A stretch of 64,000 nucleotides of DNA from Anaeramoeba flamelloides (lineage: Eukaryota > Metamonada > Anaeramoebidae), in assembly GCA_027625915.1 (NCBI GenBank), contig JANTQA010000033.1:6138001-6202000 (forward strand), given 5' to 3'. The notes beneath the pieces are model-generated. The model searched no databases. It was not told where the DNA came from and worked only from the letters and a program-made list of their open reading frames with translations. The position numbers and the translations under genes are program-made. Positions 1-12,500 of this stretch are shown here, piece by piece; within the stretch, counting starts at the first letter, position 1; each line of letters starts with the position of its first letter.

Positions 1-744
1 AAAAAAAAGTTTTTGAAGATTCTCTATGAGAAAAATTCGGTTGCAAAATAGTTTAAAAGATTCTCAATTTGAAAATAATTCAAATTTAGAAAAAAAATTT
101 AGTTCTTTTATGATTAATTATTATCAAATGATTAAATTATTATATTTTTTTTTTTTAGCTAAATCGCCATCTTTTAGTAAGTGTTTGATTTAACTCAATT
201 AGTTACTATTTGGGATCATTCCATGACTCTTGGGATTGGTAAATTAGTGAATATATTAGATACTTGCTTTGAAGTATAGTAGTGTTAATTTGAAAAATAA
301 TTTTTTGAAATCTTAAAAAAAGAAAAAATCTATTGATTTTTATTATTTGTGCTACCAATTTAAAACAAATAAAAGTCTGATTTGAGAATTATTTGCCAAA
401 ATTGGCAAGGAAAACTAAGTTTATTTTGAGAAAATAAGGTACCAAAGAGCTACACTCAATTCCAATTTCAAATTGATGTTCTTAATAATATTGAAAAAAA
501 CTGTAATCTTGGAATTTCTTACTTTTGCACTTGTGTGTTCCTCTTTGTTTTTTTTTTTTTTCATTTTTATAAGTTGTTTTTTATAAAATATTATTTCACA
601 ACCTTTTCTTTGTCAAGTAAACTCTTTTTCAGCCAAATGATCCCGGTAGTAATGTTCAAAATTTGTGTTTAAAGGGTTTACAGGGATATTACATAAAAAA
701 ATTTATTTTGGAAATTTTGAAAATTGAAATTATTATTTCTATAT

Positions 745-1305
745 TTTTGTTTTTTTTTTTCTATTTTTTTGAAAACCTAATTCAGTTGCAAATAGTTTTT
801 TTATTGCAAGAACAATAGTCACACAGTAAAAATTTGTTATTCTAATGTTATTTGAAATTGTTAAAATGATTGTTGAGAAATCATATTAATTTCTATTGGA
901 ATGTTATTCGATCTTTGATCCTGATATTTGAAGAAAAATGTGAGAAATTTTCACTTCATTTTCATTTCCTTTTTCAATTAGAGGCGAGAAATCACAACAT
1001 ACTTTGTTTGGGGACTTTATTTCGAAAAGAAAAGTATGTAAAATGAAGTGAAAATTGTTTCATATTTATTATGCAAATACCAAGCAGAAGATCAAAACAA
1101 ATATTTTTCTTTTTCTCGATAGGGCCTGAAGAATTTGATTTTTTCAATTTTTAATATAATATAGTGATTTGTTAGTTTTCTTTCAGACCTATACCAACAA
1201 TTCTTTAACGTTTATTCTTCTACTTATTTCTTATTTGTTCTTCAAACGCCAATTATAGATAATAATTGATATTTGAAAAAAAAATTGGTTTACTTTGACC
1301 AAAAT
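745..1305. repeat. Dispersed repeat, copy 1 (partner 12400-12805)
   Basis: This block aligns by eye, in the same orientation, with 12400-12805. Shared landmarks are an Asn/Thr-poor T-run, then 'TTAAAATGATTGTT', 'GATCTTT', 'ATTGATTTGTTAG', 'CAACAATTCTTTAA' and 'ATTGATATTTGAAAA'. Copy 1 is longer because of an extra block at about 923-1081 that has its own inverted ends. Family unknown; both copies are old, with many substitutions and small gaps. Confidence 0.6.
923..1081. mobile_element. Small inverted-repeat element inserted in the 745-1305 repeat
   Basis: The left end reads GATATTTGAAGAAAAATG followed by TTTTCACTTCATTTTC. The right end is its approximate inverse, GAAGTGAAAATTGTTTCA then ATTATGCAAATAC. 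The related copy at 12400-12805 runs straight through this point without the block, so the block is an insertion. It is about 160 bp and has no coding capacity. A longer element at 2909-3292 and a single end near 40790-40850 carry similar termini. Likely a MITE; the superfamily is not determined. Confidence 0.5.
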
Positions 1306-2218
1306 AAAGTTTATAACGTTAAAATAAGAAAATAAATTCTTAATCTTAAAAAAATCACGATACAAGTTCATTTTGTCACTGAAAACTAAATTTAAAAACT
1401 TAATAAAGTACCATATTTTGATTATCTGTCTATTTGTCAAATATTTAGAAATTTTTTAAAAAAGAAACCATGGTGGTAATCCAAATTCGTTGGTTTAAAA
1501 GGAAAAAAAATAAAAACAACCCATTCAACATTATGAGTCAAAAAAAAATCATAATAAGTTTTGAATATTTTTAATTTTCTTTTAATCTCTTATATACTAA
1601 CTTTTATTTATCTTTTTCGTGTATTTGTTTAGCAATAACAATTATTTTTTTTTTTTTATTTTTTCAAGAAAATTTATCAAATCAGAATTTAATCCTGTCT
1701 ACATTAAACTTGAAGGGAAAAATATAAATAAATGTTAAATTAAAAACACATAGTAAGAAATTTTATGGGGTAATTCCTCTTCAATAATAATAAATATACA
1801 AATAAATAAACAAAATGGATATTTTTATAGTTAAAAAGGTTCGAAATATACTTTTTATTCAAGAGTTATATATATTAAAAAAACTTGGAAATATTGATCT
1901 TTAGATTAATTTTACAAATAATAAAAAATTAGAAAATAATTGGTAAGAATTTTCTATGAAAAATAACCCAATTACTAATATTAAGAAAAAGTGTATTAAT
2001 TTTATAAAAAATATTGTATAGCTTATTTTTTTATTTTCTACTTCGAGGCATTTTTTATTATAAACATTTTAAGAAAAATATTAATCAATTCTCTCTTATA
2101 TATATTTCTATACAAATATTAAAAACAAAAACAACTATTATTTCAACAGGGGTTGAGTTATTATACCTTATTCAGGAGTATATTATAACTATAATAAGTT
2201 GGTAAAAAATATATGGTC

Positions 2219-2417
2219 ACAACCAGTTTCGCTTTTAAGGTACAAACTTTCAAGAAAATTTAAGGTACAAAAAAAAATCTCAATTTTGGGAACAAATTAT
2301 CAAAACTTTTTTTTCACAAATGATTTTACTAGATTCCGAATTTTTTGCATAAATTTCTTATTTTTTTGTACATTATTTTTCGTTTGAAGTGGGTTTATTC
2401 AAAGTGGAACTGACTCT
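2219..2417. mobile_element. Old MITE copy, family with TTTCGCTTTTAAGG ends
   Basis: This 200-bp stretch aligns over its whole length with the well-preserved MITE at 45503-45695. Shared parts are CAGTTTCGCTTTTAAGG at the left, TGATTTTACTAGA in the middle, and a degenerate inverse of the left arm at the right, ending near GACTCTA. It is far more diverged than the 45.5 kb copy, so it is the older insertion. Noncoding. Confidence 0.55.
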
Positions 2418-2908
2418 AGTTAAAAAATAATTAATTATCGTTGACTACTAAATTACACTTTATAAAATATATAACAAAAATATTTAATAGTTTAAGTGAG
2501 CCATCAAAAAAAAAAAAAAAAAAAATGTTTCGTAAAACAGCTGAGTGTTATTAACAAAATAGTTTCAGTACAAAAAAATCTAGACACCAACTATTTGACT
2601 TAACTTTTACAATCCCTGAAATTTGAAAAATGATTATATTATGTACGGTGTAGTGACTTGTTAATTATTCACTTTAATAAATCTCAGTTATTTATTTTTC
2701 GTTTTTTTTCAAAGATAAAATTTTCCATATCCTTCATTTTTTATTTTTAGATGGGACCTATTTACTTTCATTGAAACACAATTTCAGAGTTTTCCTAAAC
2801 TTAAGAATTTTGAACAATAAATAAATTTTCAATATTAACACAGATCCAAATTTCTATTTTTTCAAATCTAAACTACAAATTATTAGAAAAGAAAACAGTT
2901 TACTGGGA

Positions 2909-3292
2909 TTTGAATTTTAAATCAAAAAAATTTTCTCTTCATTTTCAATTTCCTTTTACTAACAATACTACTCTTAATTGTAAAACAAAAAGTTTAAAAT
3001 TTTTATTCATCTTTCCATAAAATCACAGTTCAAGAATTAATAAAAAATTATCAATAGTCCGCAATTCTCAAAGGTAAATAAATATTTTATGCTTGTTTTA
3101 AGATTTAAAAATTTGAAATGGTCTCTGATTTATAAATTATAATTTTGGAAAGCTGAATGAAAATTTTGTTTCATTTATTTTACAAAAAATACTAACACAA
3201 ATTGTATCCTACTTCTTTTGAAACTGTGTTTATATAAGAAAAAATTGGAAAATAAAGTAAAATTTTTTTCCTATTTTTTATTCAAATATCAG
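2909..3292. mobile_element. Probable MITE with ATTTGAAT...ATTCAAATATC ends
   Basis: The left end (ATTTGAATTTTAAATC, then TTTTCTCTTCATTTTC) is matched in inverse at the right (GGAAAATAAAGTAAAATTTT, then ATTCAAATATC). The ends resemble those of the smaller element at 923-1081. The interior of about 300 bp is AT-rich with no gene. Boundaries are approximate and the copy is degraded. Confidence 0.4.
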
Positions 3293-5209
3293 TCGATATT
3301 GCAAAAAGACCATTAAAAAATAAAAAAGAATTGAATTTGAAATGATTGTAGATGAAAGAAAGATCGTGTACATGATAAAAACTGAATTGGTATGCAGGTT
3401 TGATATTATAATCAATATTACTGTTATTTTCCAATTAATAAATGAAAATTTTTCTTTGACTTTCCAAAATGAATATTAATTAAAACTGTTATAATCAAAT
3501 TAGGAGAGCAAAAATTCTGTTTTAGAGTTAACCAAGTAAGTTTAATTTGTTGTCTAAAATTATCATTTCTAAAGGATGTTGTAAAGTTCTAGGAGTTTTC
3601 AACTTATAAACTCGAAAAATATATTGGAGAATTTGAACAAAAAATTTTAATTTTTTAATTGGAAAATAATGGTATTCGGAATCGATTAATCGAAAATATA
3701 AATTCAGCTGAGAATGGTAAAAAAAAACACAAATTGTTTAATGAGACAAAACGATACAGTTCAAAGGTTTTCTTGAATACCAAAATTCATAACCAAATTT
3801 TTTTTGGAACTTTTCTTTAGTAATTATTTATTAAAAAAAACCCAAAATTTTTCCTGAATTTCCTTTCTTATTCGGTTTTCACAACAAATTATTTGATTTC
3901 TTATTTTGTTTTAATGGGTAGTTCGTATTTTGAAAGCCAAAGAATGGATTTGTATATTATATATTGATCTTCTTTTGTATTTTTGTCACCCCCAATATCT
4001 GACATTCAAAAATGTTAGAATTTTGTAATTGCAACTTTTTTAACTGGTTACTTTTCTCAAAAAGTAAATTATGATGAAAGTTATCATTTAAAGTCTATTT
4101 TAAGAGTTCTTTTTTAAAAATATTATATTTTCGGAATGGTTCTAACAAATTATGTCAAAAAGAATTTTTCAAAAGGTGAATAGGAATTTACTAAATTTTA
4201 ATTCATTATTAAGTTAAAAAAGCAAATATATTTTTTGAGCAACAAGAAGAGCAAGAGGTGATTAGGTTTGACTAACGAAAACCGAGGAAGATTATATTCC
4301 TGATAGTAGAATTTAAGGGATGTATTGATTATTTTAGAAGCAAAAAACAAATCCTAAAAAATGAGAGGTTTTTCAGGATAAAAAGTTCTCAATCTTGAAT
4401 CAAGATTGTAATATTTTTTACTTTCAAATTTTAATTCCCTATTGAAACGAAATCAAAAAAATTAATCATAAAAAAAAAAAAAAAAACAAAAGGAAGAATT
4501 TTTTTTGAAAAAAATAGTGTTATAAAATACTCTTTTCAAAGAATTATCTTCAATAAATTTCTTTTTAGGACATTTAAGATTATTGTCCTGAATCAATTTT
4601 TCACATTTTCGTTAAAAAGAAAAGATTAAAAATTTCAAATAATTACCTTAATTTTTTTTTTGTTTCCAAATTTTAATAGCTTCAGAAAAAAGGAGTTAAC
4701 TTCTAAAATTCGATCTACAAGATCAAGTGATCAATCCAAAAAAAGATTAATTTTATGAAGAAAAAAAGAATTCTTTCTTTTAAATTCCTTTTTGCAAAGA
4801 GATAGTGATCAAACAACTAACCACTTTTTTGAAAGTCACACCTCTTTTATTGAATGTTAAATCAATACTTTACTCCTATTTCTTTTTAGAAAAAGGTTTT
4901 TTACTTTTAAAACAATTTAATTTTGGAAGATTTACAAATTTTCAAAAAAAAGCGAATATCGTATCATTAGCAATTATACAGATACTACCTCTTTCACTTT
5001 AGAAAAATGTGCTTTACAAGCAAAAATCAAAAAAAAAAACGATTTATTCAATTATCATGAAGAGCAAATTGGGTTTACACTCGAAAAGCCTGTAATATAG
5101 GAATTAAGAAAAGTAATAAAAAAAACTTTAATTGATCTTTTTCATAATTTTCTCTTTAAATTTTTAAATTATACTTTCTCTTAAATAAAAAAAAAAAATT
5201 CCTATCAAA

Positions 5210-8200
5210 ATGGGACAAAACTTTACAAAAGGAGAAATCAATGTAACAAAGTATAAAAAATATAAAAAGATAGTTAACAGATCAAAGAAACCTATTCTTG
5301 TTACTAATCAATTGGGAGCCATGTTACATGCAAACAAACAATGTGCAAAGTTATTTGGTTTTAAAAATCGAAAAGAGATGTTGAAGAGATCTATGTATGA
5401 CATTACACCAAGTTTTCAACCACATTTAAAAATGAACACAGAGGAAGCAAATAAGCACGTTCAAGAGAAGGCGCTCAAGTAAGCAAACTCAAATCCCAAT
5501 TGTCTTCTTTAATCTACAAAACTATTTCTGAGAGGCAAAAATGTCAAAACTTTAATTGATAATTTTTTTTTTTTTCTTGTTTTTATTTTCTTCTTTTTGA
5601 CTCACACTTAATTCTTTTTAGAAAAGGAAGTGGACAGATAGACTTTGTTTGGTACCACCAAACCATTGACAAAATCCCCTTTTATGCCCAAGTCTTTTCT
5701 ACCACCTTTCAAATAGAAGGGAAAATCGTCATCCAGGCGCTCATAAGTAAAATTGATGATATCAATAAACTCAATGAGAGAGATAAGGAAATGGACGGAA
5801 TGGATGATCAATTAATTGATCTTAACATAAGCTCTGCCTCCGGAAGAGAAGATATCTCGTCCTCGACAACATCTTTTTCTCCGACAATGACCAATTCAAA
5901 AAACTCTGAAAGCAACTTCTCTTTCAAGAAAAACAAAACACATGCACTCAAATCCAAATACTCATCGTCTCTTGTACAGTCAGAAGACTTGTCCGCATCT
6001 GACAATCTTTTTGCATTAGATTTGGGACAATTTGACCTTGAAGGAGAATACAACACATTTGAAGACAATGTAAAGTCGATGGTTCGTTCCTTTGATAACC
6101 TTGTTTTGGAAAAAAAAATTGTAGAAGAATTTACCAAATTTGGTGACAAGCTCAAAAGTGGTGTAAAGGTACGCGACGAATATTTGAACAAAATGTCCCA
6201 ACAGTTTATGAAAGTTAAAATCGATGCTAAAAAAAAGTATAAAGAATTAGGTAATCTTTTTTTGTTATTTTTTTTTTCAAGATAATTTTTTTTTCATTTT
6301 TAACTTTTTTTTTTTATTTTTTTACAATGCGAAATTATTAAAACATTTCTACAGTCCTTAACTATCACTTTTTTTTTGGTGTTTGAAAATTAACTTTCTG
6401 TACATTGAAAAGTAAATTGAACAAAATTTTCAATCAATTTTTCCAAAAATTATTTTAATGATCTCAAGAATATTTAAGCTCCTTAAGATCACCGGTACCC
6501 TTTGCCTTATGACAAATTCCGCTTTTTGAATTGGGGGCTTTATGAATTTTTCGTTTTTTTTTTTTGTGAGAATTGCTGTAAGAATTATTTGTTTGATTAT
6601 TTTTGTAATTAACAGTAAATGGAAAATTTCAGAAACAACATTCCCAGCTATTACGATCACCAGCCCTCCACCAAGCGAGAAAAAAAATATGATCGTTTCA
6701 GCGAACTCAATCGCTTCCTTTAAAAAATATTAAAAAAAAAAATAGTACTGATAAATACAAAAAGATTACAAACAATTTTTAGTTCATTTTCCGTTTTTTT
6801 TTAAATCTTGTAAAACTCTACTTTTAAAACAGTCTTTATAAAACAGTTCTTGAAAAAAGAATTTTTTGAAGGACTAACCAATTTACAATGTTTCTAAACA
6901 TTGCGAAGAATGAAATGCTTTAAATCAAAGCCAAAGTAAAAAATTTTACAAAATGAAAAATGAACTAAAAATTTTCAAACACCTATTTGAATTTATCAGA
7001 TAACTTCGTGTAATTGGATAATTGGAATTCAACCAATTTAAAAAACGATATAGAAAAATTTTCAAAAAGTTTTATTCGTATTGCTTAGAACTAACAAGTC
7101 AAACAATTTGAACAACACTTTTGATACTGTTCAATCTCACTTTTCTAATAAAGTTTCGAAAATGTTAATTTTCATAATATTATTATTTTTCTTGTCTGCT
7201 GATCAAAAAAGATACCTTAAACTGAAATTATTCATAACGGGTTAGTAACAACCATTAGACACCTAAACAAAAATTCAGATGAATAGAAAAATCTCTACAA
7301 AAAAAATTTTGAAAAATTCACTTTTGATAATGTTTACTTTTAAATACGAAAATTCTTAAATAGTTTTTTTGCTGTGTTTTTTCTTTCATTTCAAAACAAA
7401 CACTAAATCGAAAAATTAGATTGGTTATTAAAAGTAAAAGAGAATTAAAAAAATCAAATTAAACCAAAATTTGAAAATATTAATATGTACTATAATTTTA
7501 CAATTAAAAAAAGGTTACTGGATAGGATAAAAAGTGAAACAGGGAAAAAAAGTTCAACAGGTTTTTAATTCGGAACATTAATAGAATCACAGAAACCTGG
7601 AAATGAAAACTAAGATCAATTAATCAAAGAATAAATAAAGACAAAATGTAGGATTTACAGCAATTTCAAACCTGGTGCGCACGATTTAACTTAACTTAAA
7701 ATTTCAATTTTCATTAAACTTTCTATAAACTCCATTTAATTGAAAAGGACGATTGTTATTTTGGACTCAAATCTTCTTGTATTGTCCTTCATATCCAAGA
7801 TCTCGTACAAAATGGAAATTTTTTAAAATAATTTCAGAAAAAAGTTTAAAAGAAAAAGTGAAAAGTTGTTTACGAAGCTTGTCATTCAGGTATTCTTGAG
7901 TTTAGGTGTTAAAACCTTGATTTAGTTTTAACAGATCTTGAAGTTCAAAGAAAGTTGAATGAAAATTCAAATTTTAAGTTAAGTTAAATCGTGCGCACCA
8001 GGTTTGAAATTGCTGTAACACAATAATAGTTTTTTTATAACTATCTTTTGTTTAATGGGTTTTTCTTTGTTTGATCAATTAATAATAATTTGATCGAAAA
8101 AATTGACTATGTTTCAGATCTCTCAAAACCACTCTTACCATTTTGATAACCCAGTAGACTTAAATTGTATTTTTTGATTTGATTGAAAATAATATAATAG

Positions 8201-9541
8201 ATTATTAATTGAAGTTAATTGGTCTTCTTTTTTTAATTGATTTTACTTTATGTTTACAGGTTTCTGCGATTCTATTAATTTTCTCAATGATAAATTCTGT
8301 TTATCTTTTTTCCCCGTTTCACTTTTTTTATCCAAATGGTTAATATTTTTATATAGTTTTAAATAACTTTTCAGCTTTCTTTGTTACATCTAGATTTGGA
8401 AAAAAAAAAATTATTTTTTAGTTATTTTTTACAAATTCGAATTTATTGTTTTTTGAAAAAAACTTAAAAAAAGACCTGTTATCAAATTTAATAACTGGGT
8501 CCTTAAACAACAAGACTTAATCACTGAAATTGACTGTACACTACAAAATAATTCCCAAAGTGTTAACATAAGGGAATTTAGATAAATTATTTAATCATCA
8601 TATATACATCCGAGAAGAAATAAAACCAATAAGTGTTCAGAAAAGAAGTGGGATAATTTCAATAACATACAAAGATTCCTTTGTTAAGATAGTAACGAAA
8701 TCTCAAAATAGATGTCAGTACTTTGTCTCAAAGTAAAATTTTAAACCAAAATGATTAATTTGGAAAATCTCAACAATGGAACAATTTTAATTTAAATATG
8801 TTTTTAGATCCAAAAACTTTTAATCTGAAAAGATTTTGAATAAATGGTATAAATTAAGAAACTTATTAAGGATATTTCAAGTGTTGTGTTATTTTGAAAG
8901 TGATATCAACATAACTGCATTTTCAGTTTCAAAAGGGGTCCCATTAAATCACTCACTTTTCAAAAACATGATCACCAGAATTTCTATTCAACTAACTTTA
9001 TTTTGTAATTATTTATTGAAATTTTTATTTGAATTGATTTTCTTCATTAATAATAGAACAATATTTGGAGAAGAATTTAGAAGATTTTGGAGAAAAGCAT
9101 GAAGAATCGGAAAAGTACATGAATGAAAATCAAGAATTAAAAAAAATGGTTGAAAAGTATAAAAAAGAAAAAATTGAGCTTGATGAGAAATTGCATAAAG
9201 TTGCCGAACAAAATAAATTATTGAATGCTCAGTTGGTGCAGTCACTAAAACTCCATGACAGAATACAAGAAACCTTTATCAAATCCAAAAAATTACTTAA
9301 AAAGGAATTGAAAACTTCTGAATTTATTCAAAAAAATTTTATTAAAGAAGATAACAAAGATAAAAAAGAATCACAAAAAGAATCACAAACAGAAATAAAA
9401 AAGGAAACTAAAAAGGATATAAAAAAAGAAACAAAAAAAGAAACCAAAAAAGAAACAAGAAAAGAAACAAGAAAAGAACCTAAAAAAGAAACAAAAAATG
9501 AAACAAAAAAAGAAAGAACAACAAGTAAGAAGATGAATTAA
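5210..9541 (+). CDS. PAS-domain protein with N-myristoylation motif and coiled-coil tail (3 exons)
   Basis: Exons are 5210-5478, 5622-6250 and 9057-9541; introns are 143 bp (GTAAGC...TTTTTAG) and 2806 bp (GTAATC...AATAATAG). Phases join cleanly to give 460 residues ending in TAA. The ATG at 5210 gives MGQNFT, which fits the N-myristoylation consensus MGxxx(S/T), so the protein is probably membrane-anchored. Residues about 27-135 look like a PAS sensor fold: ILVTN..GAMLHANKQCAKLFGF, then ITPSFQPH, then GSGQIDFVWYH across the first splice. A Ser-rich linker follows (about 150-215). Residues about 270-385 form a coiled coil that continues in register across intron 2 (KKYKEL joins EQYLEKNLEDF). 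The tail (about 395-458) is a Lys-Glu-Thr repeat. Ligand and partner are unknown. The exon 2/3 link rests on phase and coil continuity, because the intron is unusually long. Confidence 0.72.
6430..6725 (-). pseudogene. Coding-like relic inside intron 2, unrecognised
   Basis: On the minus strand this patch is open for about 95 codons and has richer base composition than the surrounding intron. It includes a Glu-Ala-Ile-Glu-Phe lead-in, a predicted membrane helix with GGG, and a basic segment (KPPIQKAEFVIRQRVPVI). I do not recognise the family. No start codon, splice sites or neighbours support a working gene, so a gene fragment carried in the intron is the best reading. Confidence 0.25.
7515..8345. 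mobile_element. Outer inverted-repeat element in the PAS intron (interrupted)
   Basis: The left arm includes GGATAAAAAGTGAAACAGGG and, further in, AATAGAATCACAGAAACCTG. Both recur in inverse near 8265-8330 (AGGTTTCTGCGATTCTATT and GTTTCACTTTTTTTATCC). A related copy lies at about 42430-42800 and shares CACAATAATAGT and the following 200 bp. That copy lacks the 358-bp block present here at 7658-8015. No transposase reading frame is visible. Ends are approximate. Confidence 0.55.
7658..8015. mobile_element. MITE with ~65-bp terminal inverted repeats, nested
   Basis: The termini are near-perfect inverse copies over about 65 bp, starting CAGCAATTTCAAACCTGGTG and continuing through CGCACGATTTAACTTAAC. 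The element is bounded by TA at 7656-7657 and TA at 8016-8017. TA duplication with CAG...CTG ends is the hallmark of Tc1/mariner derivatives. It sits inside the outer element of this intron, and the related copy at 42.4-42.8 kb has no insertion at the matching spot. At 358 bp and without coding capacity, it is a non-autonomous element. Confidence 0.75.
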
Positions 9542-12500
9542 TAATTGGATACCACTCAGTCCATTAATTTCTGATTCTTCAGTGAATTGTGTTTATATAA
9601 ATTTAAGTTATAACCTGTTATATCCTGTTGAGATAATATTATCATTATTCCAGATAGATACTTTATTTCATTCTAACAAAATTCTTGTCTAATAATATTT
9701 CTCCAATTATCGATTCATTCATTTATATTTTTACAAATTTCTTTTTAAATTAATCATTTTATTTTAATTTACTATACTTTACTTAATTTACTAACTTTAA
9801 TAAATAAATATTCTTAATAAGAAATAATTTTTTATTTTCAAAATTAATTTTTATAAAAAAAAAAAAATAGTCAATAAATTTTGAGGATAATAGTTAATAT
9901 TTGTAATGAGGTTTATTTTTAAATTAAGAAGAATATTTGAAAAAAAAAAAAAAAATCAGTTTCTCACATCAATATAAAATATCAAAATCACACTGAAATC
10001 TTACAGGGGTGGCTTAACTACCCCAACAATATATCATTTTAAAATTTTTATAATCACAAATTCAAGTCACTTTTCAATATTTACGAACATTTCATAGTTG
10101 ATGAATAATTTGTGTGAAATAGAAATTAATGTAATTAAGTTAAATTTCATAAAATTTAATGAAATTTATTTATTCTAAGTGATATTTTAAAATTGTAGAT
10201 TTTAAAAAATATGTTGTACATAATATTTTGTAAAAATGCAATTTTTTTTTTTGATAAAAGATATTTCCAAAAAAGTGTAGTCTTATTTATTTTAAAATGT
10301 ATTTCTTAAACCCAATATCCATATAACTATTTAAATGTACAAAATAGTTAAAGAACATTTATTGATTTTTTTATTATAATTCAATTTATTTGTTAGTATT
10401 ATATTACATTAATAAATTCTATTTAATTTTCTGATCTCAATTGTATCTGATATATTTTAATGGTGAAAATATCTATTTATTATTTTGTTTCTGATCAAAA
10501 AGATTCTATTCATTAATTATTTAATCTCAACAATTTTTTCAATAGAATGAGAAATATTAACTGGGTTAGTTTGTTTAATAAATAATTTGTGTCCTTGCGA
10601 TATTACACTGTTTTTTATTGAAATTGGTCTTACACTATTTTTAACGATAAAAGTAATATTTTTTTTTTTCATTTTTTGATAATATTTCAACCTATGTATT
10701 TCAAAATAAATGCCATAGTTATTGATTCAATCAGTTTTACTATTTATCTTAATTTTGTAGGTCTATTAACCAATAACTCAACTAGCTAATATGATATTTT
10801 TAGTTGGTAAAAAATAAAAAATCATCAACTCTTATTCAGTTAAAGGTCCTCAGTTTCTATTGAAGAAAAAGAAAATATATTCTATAAGTTTAATTCATTA
10901 TTCTTCTAAAAATAAATTTTCAATTTTTAGATATGATCATTTTTTATAATTTAGTCAATTTGTTTTTTTTTTTTTTTTTTTTTTTTTTTTTGTAAAATTT
11001 CAATTTGAAAAAAAAACAAAATATTTGAAACTCCAAATTAACATATAGAAAAGTGAGATTTTTTATTTTAATTTCAAATGAATATATATACAATTAAAAA
11101 CAACTTATTATTACCTATATTAATTTTCAAAAGTCATTGAGAAATTTTGCACGAGAAGTTCCAAAGAATGATGTCCAAAAATTTTTTTGAACATTTTTTT
11201 TTTTCAAATTTATCGTTTGTTCAGGGCTTTTCTTTGATAATTATCCACTCTAATCCAAAGTTTATTATTTTATTTATTTCTAAACAATTGAAATTTGGTC
11301 GATTCTTAAAAAAAAAGCGAATTTATCATTTTTGGTTGGGTATTTTGCGTCAAATGGAGTTTAATTTCGTTTAAACTTCAATACAGTGAAACCGATTTTC
11401 TTCCGGAATAGTTTCTCTCAGTACATCCACAATATTTTAAAACACTTTATTCGTAAGATTGTTTATTATCTTATTTTTATTATTTTTTTTTGATTAAAAA
11501 CTAAAAAAGTATGATCAAAAAATAAAAGAAAAAAAAGAATATTTATTATTATTCTTATTTAAGGAGTGTAAATTACACTCTAAATATCCTTTTTCTTCAC
11601 ATTATTATAAGAAATTCAAGTTAAAATGAAAGATTCCACTATTAACCATGCAAAATATATACCCACTTTTTTTATGTTTAAAAACAAAAATGTACAAAAA
11701 ATGAAAATAATAAAAAAAAAAGAAAAAACAAAAAAATTAGGATTTTAAAAAGGATTTATTCACAAGCAACTGGTAAAAAATCAAAAAAAAAAAAAAAAAC
11801 ATATTATTATTGAATTAAGAAGACCCAACATCACAGACATGATACTTTTGGTTAATTTCATTTAATTTTTAAAATTGATCACCAATGTAGATTTGAGAAT
11901 CGTTGTTTAATTGTTGTAATTTCTTTTTTCTTTTTGATCTGGTTTTTTTAAAACTTTTGTATATTTTTTGTCTTGATTTTTTTTATTATTATTATAATCA
12001 TACTCGAACGTTTAAGTAACTTTTAATTATCAAGTAGCCACTGGGTCTTTTTCCTTTTTAACTCTTCTTCCAATATAAAGATATTAATCATGGTAAAAAA
12101 GTGTTACAAAAATAAAAATCCAAATAGTTTTGTTCTTATTTTTAAATTATTAATCTTTTGTTAAATTTCTCATTGGAAATTGTATATCAAATATGGTGGC
12201 TCCTGTAACAGTGGCCAAATTGAAATGGTAAAAATAATCCATTTTCCATATTATACAATGCAAATTTATACAAAATTCCATCAATCATTTATATATAAAC
12301 TATTTTCCAGTCAAATACCCCCAGTTGTAATAGGATGAATACCACATGTTTAAATACTTTAAATTGATATTAGAAATAAAAATTAATTTTGAAAATTTTC
12401 ACATTTTTTAACTTTTTTTTTTTTTTCGATTTATTTTTTACACCAAATTCATTTGCAATTTTTCGTTTAATATTTCAAGATCTTTAGTTACAAGGCCAAA

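Larger units (their letters stand above)
1..5209. other. Gene-free AT-rich region with decayed repeats
   Basis: No reading frame here looks coding: the short ORFs are low-complexity Phe/Ile/Lys/Asn strings without splice or family support. The stretch holds a dispersed repeat near 745-1305 (related copy near 12400-12805), a small inverted-repeat insertion inside it (about 923-1081), an old MITE near 2219-2417, and a second element with similar ends near 2909-3292. The remainder is A/T homopolymers and AT-rich sequence in which I see nothing specific. Confidence 0.6.
6251..9056 (+). other. Large intron 2 of the PAS gene
   Basis: At 2.8 kb this intron is about twenty times longer than the gene's first intron. 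It holds a nested transposon pair (outer element about 7515-8345, inner MITE 7658-8015). Near 6420-6725 it holds a less AT-rich patch open on the minus strand, with a hydrophobic stretch (TIIFFFSLGGGLVIVIAG) that might be a relic of another gene. The rest is AT-rich filler. Confidence 0.6.

Noticed and set aside
5608-6201. Minus-strand ORFs opposite PAS exon 2
   Set aside because: The sense strand has the PAS motif continuity and proper splice sites; these are shadows.
10963-10991. 29-base T run as a retroposon tail
   Set aside because: No target duplication or element body adjoins it. Long A/T runs are frequent throughout the window.
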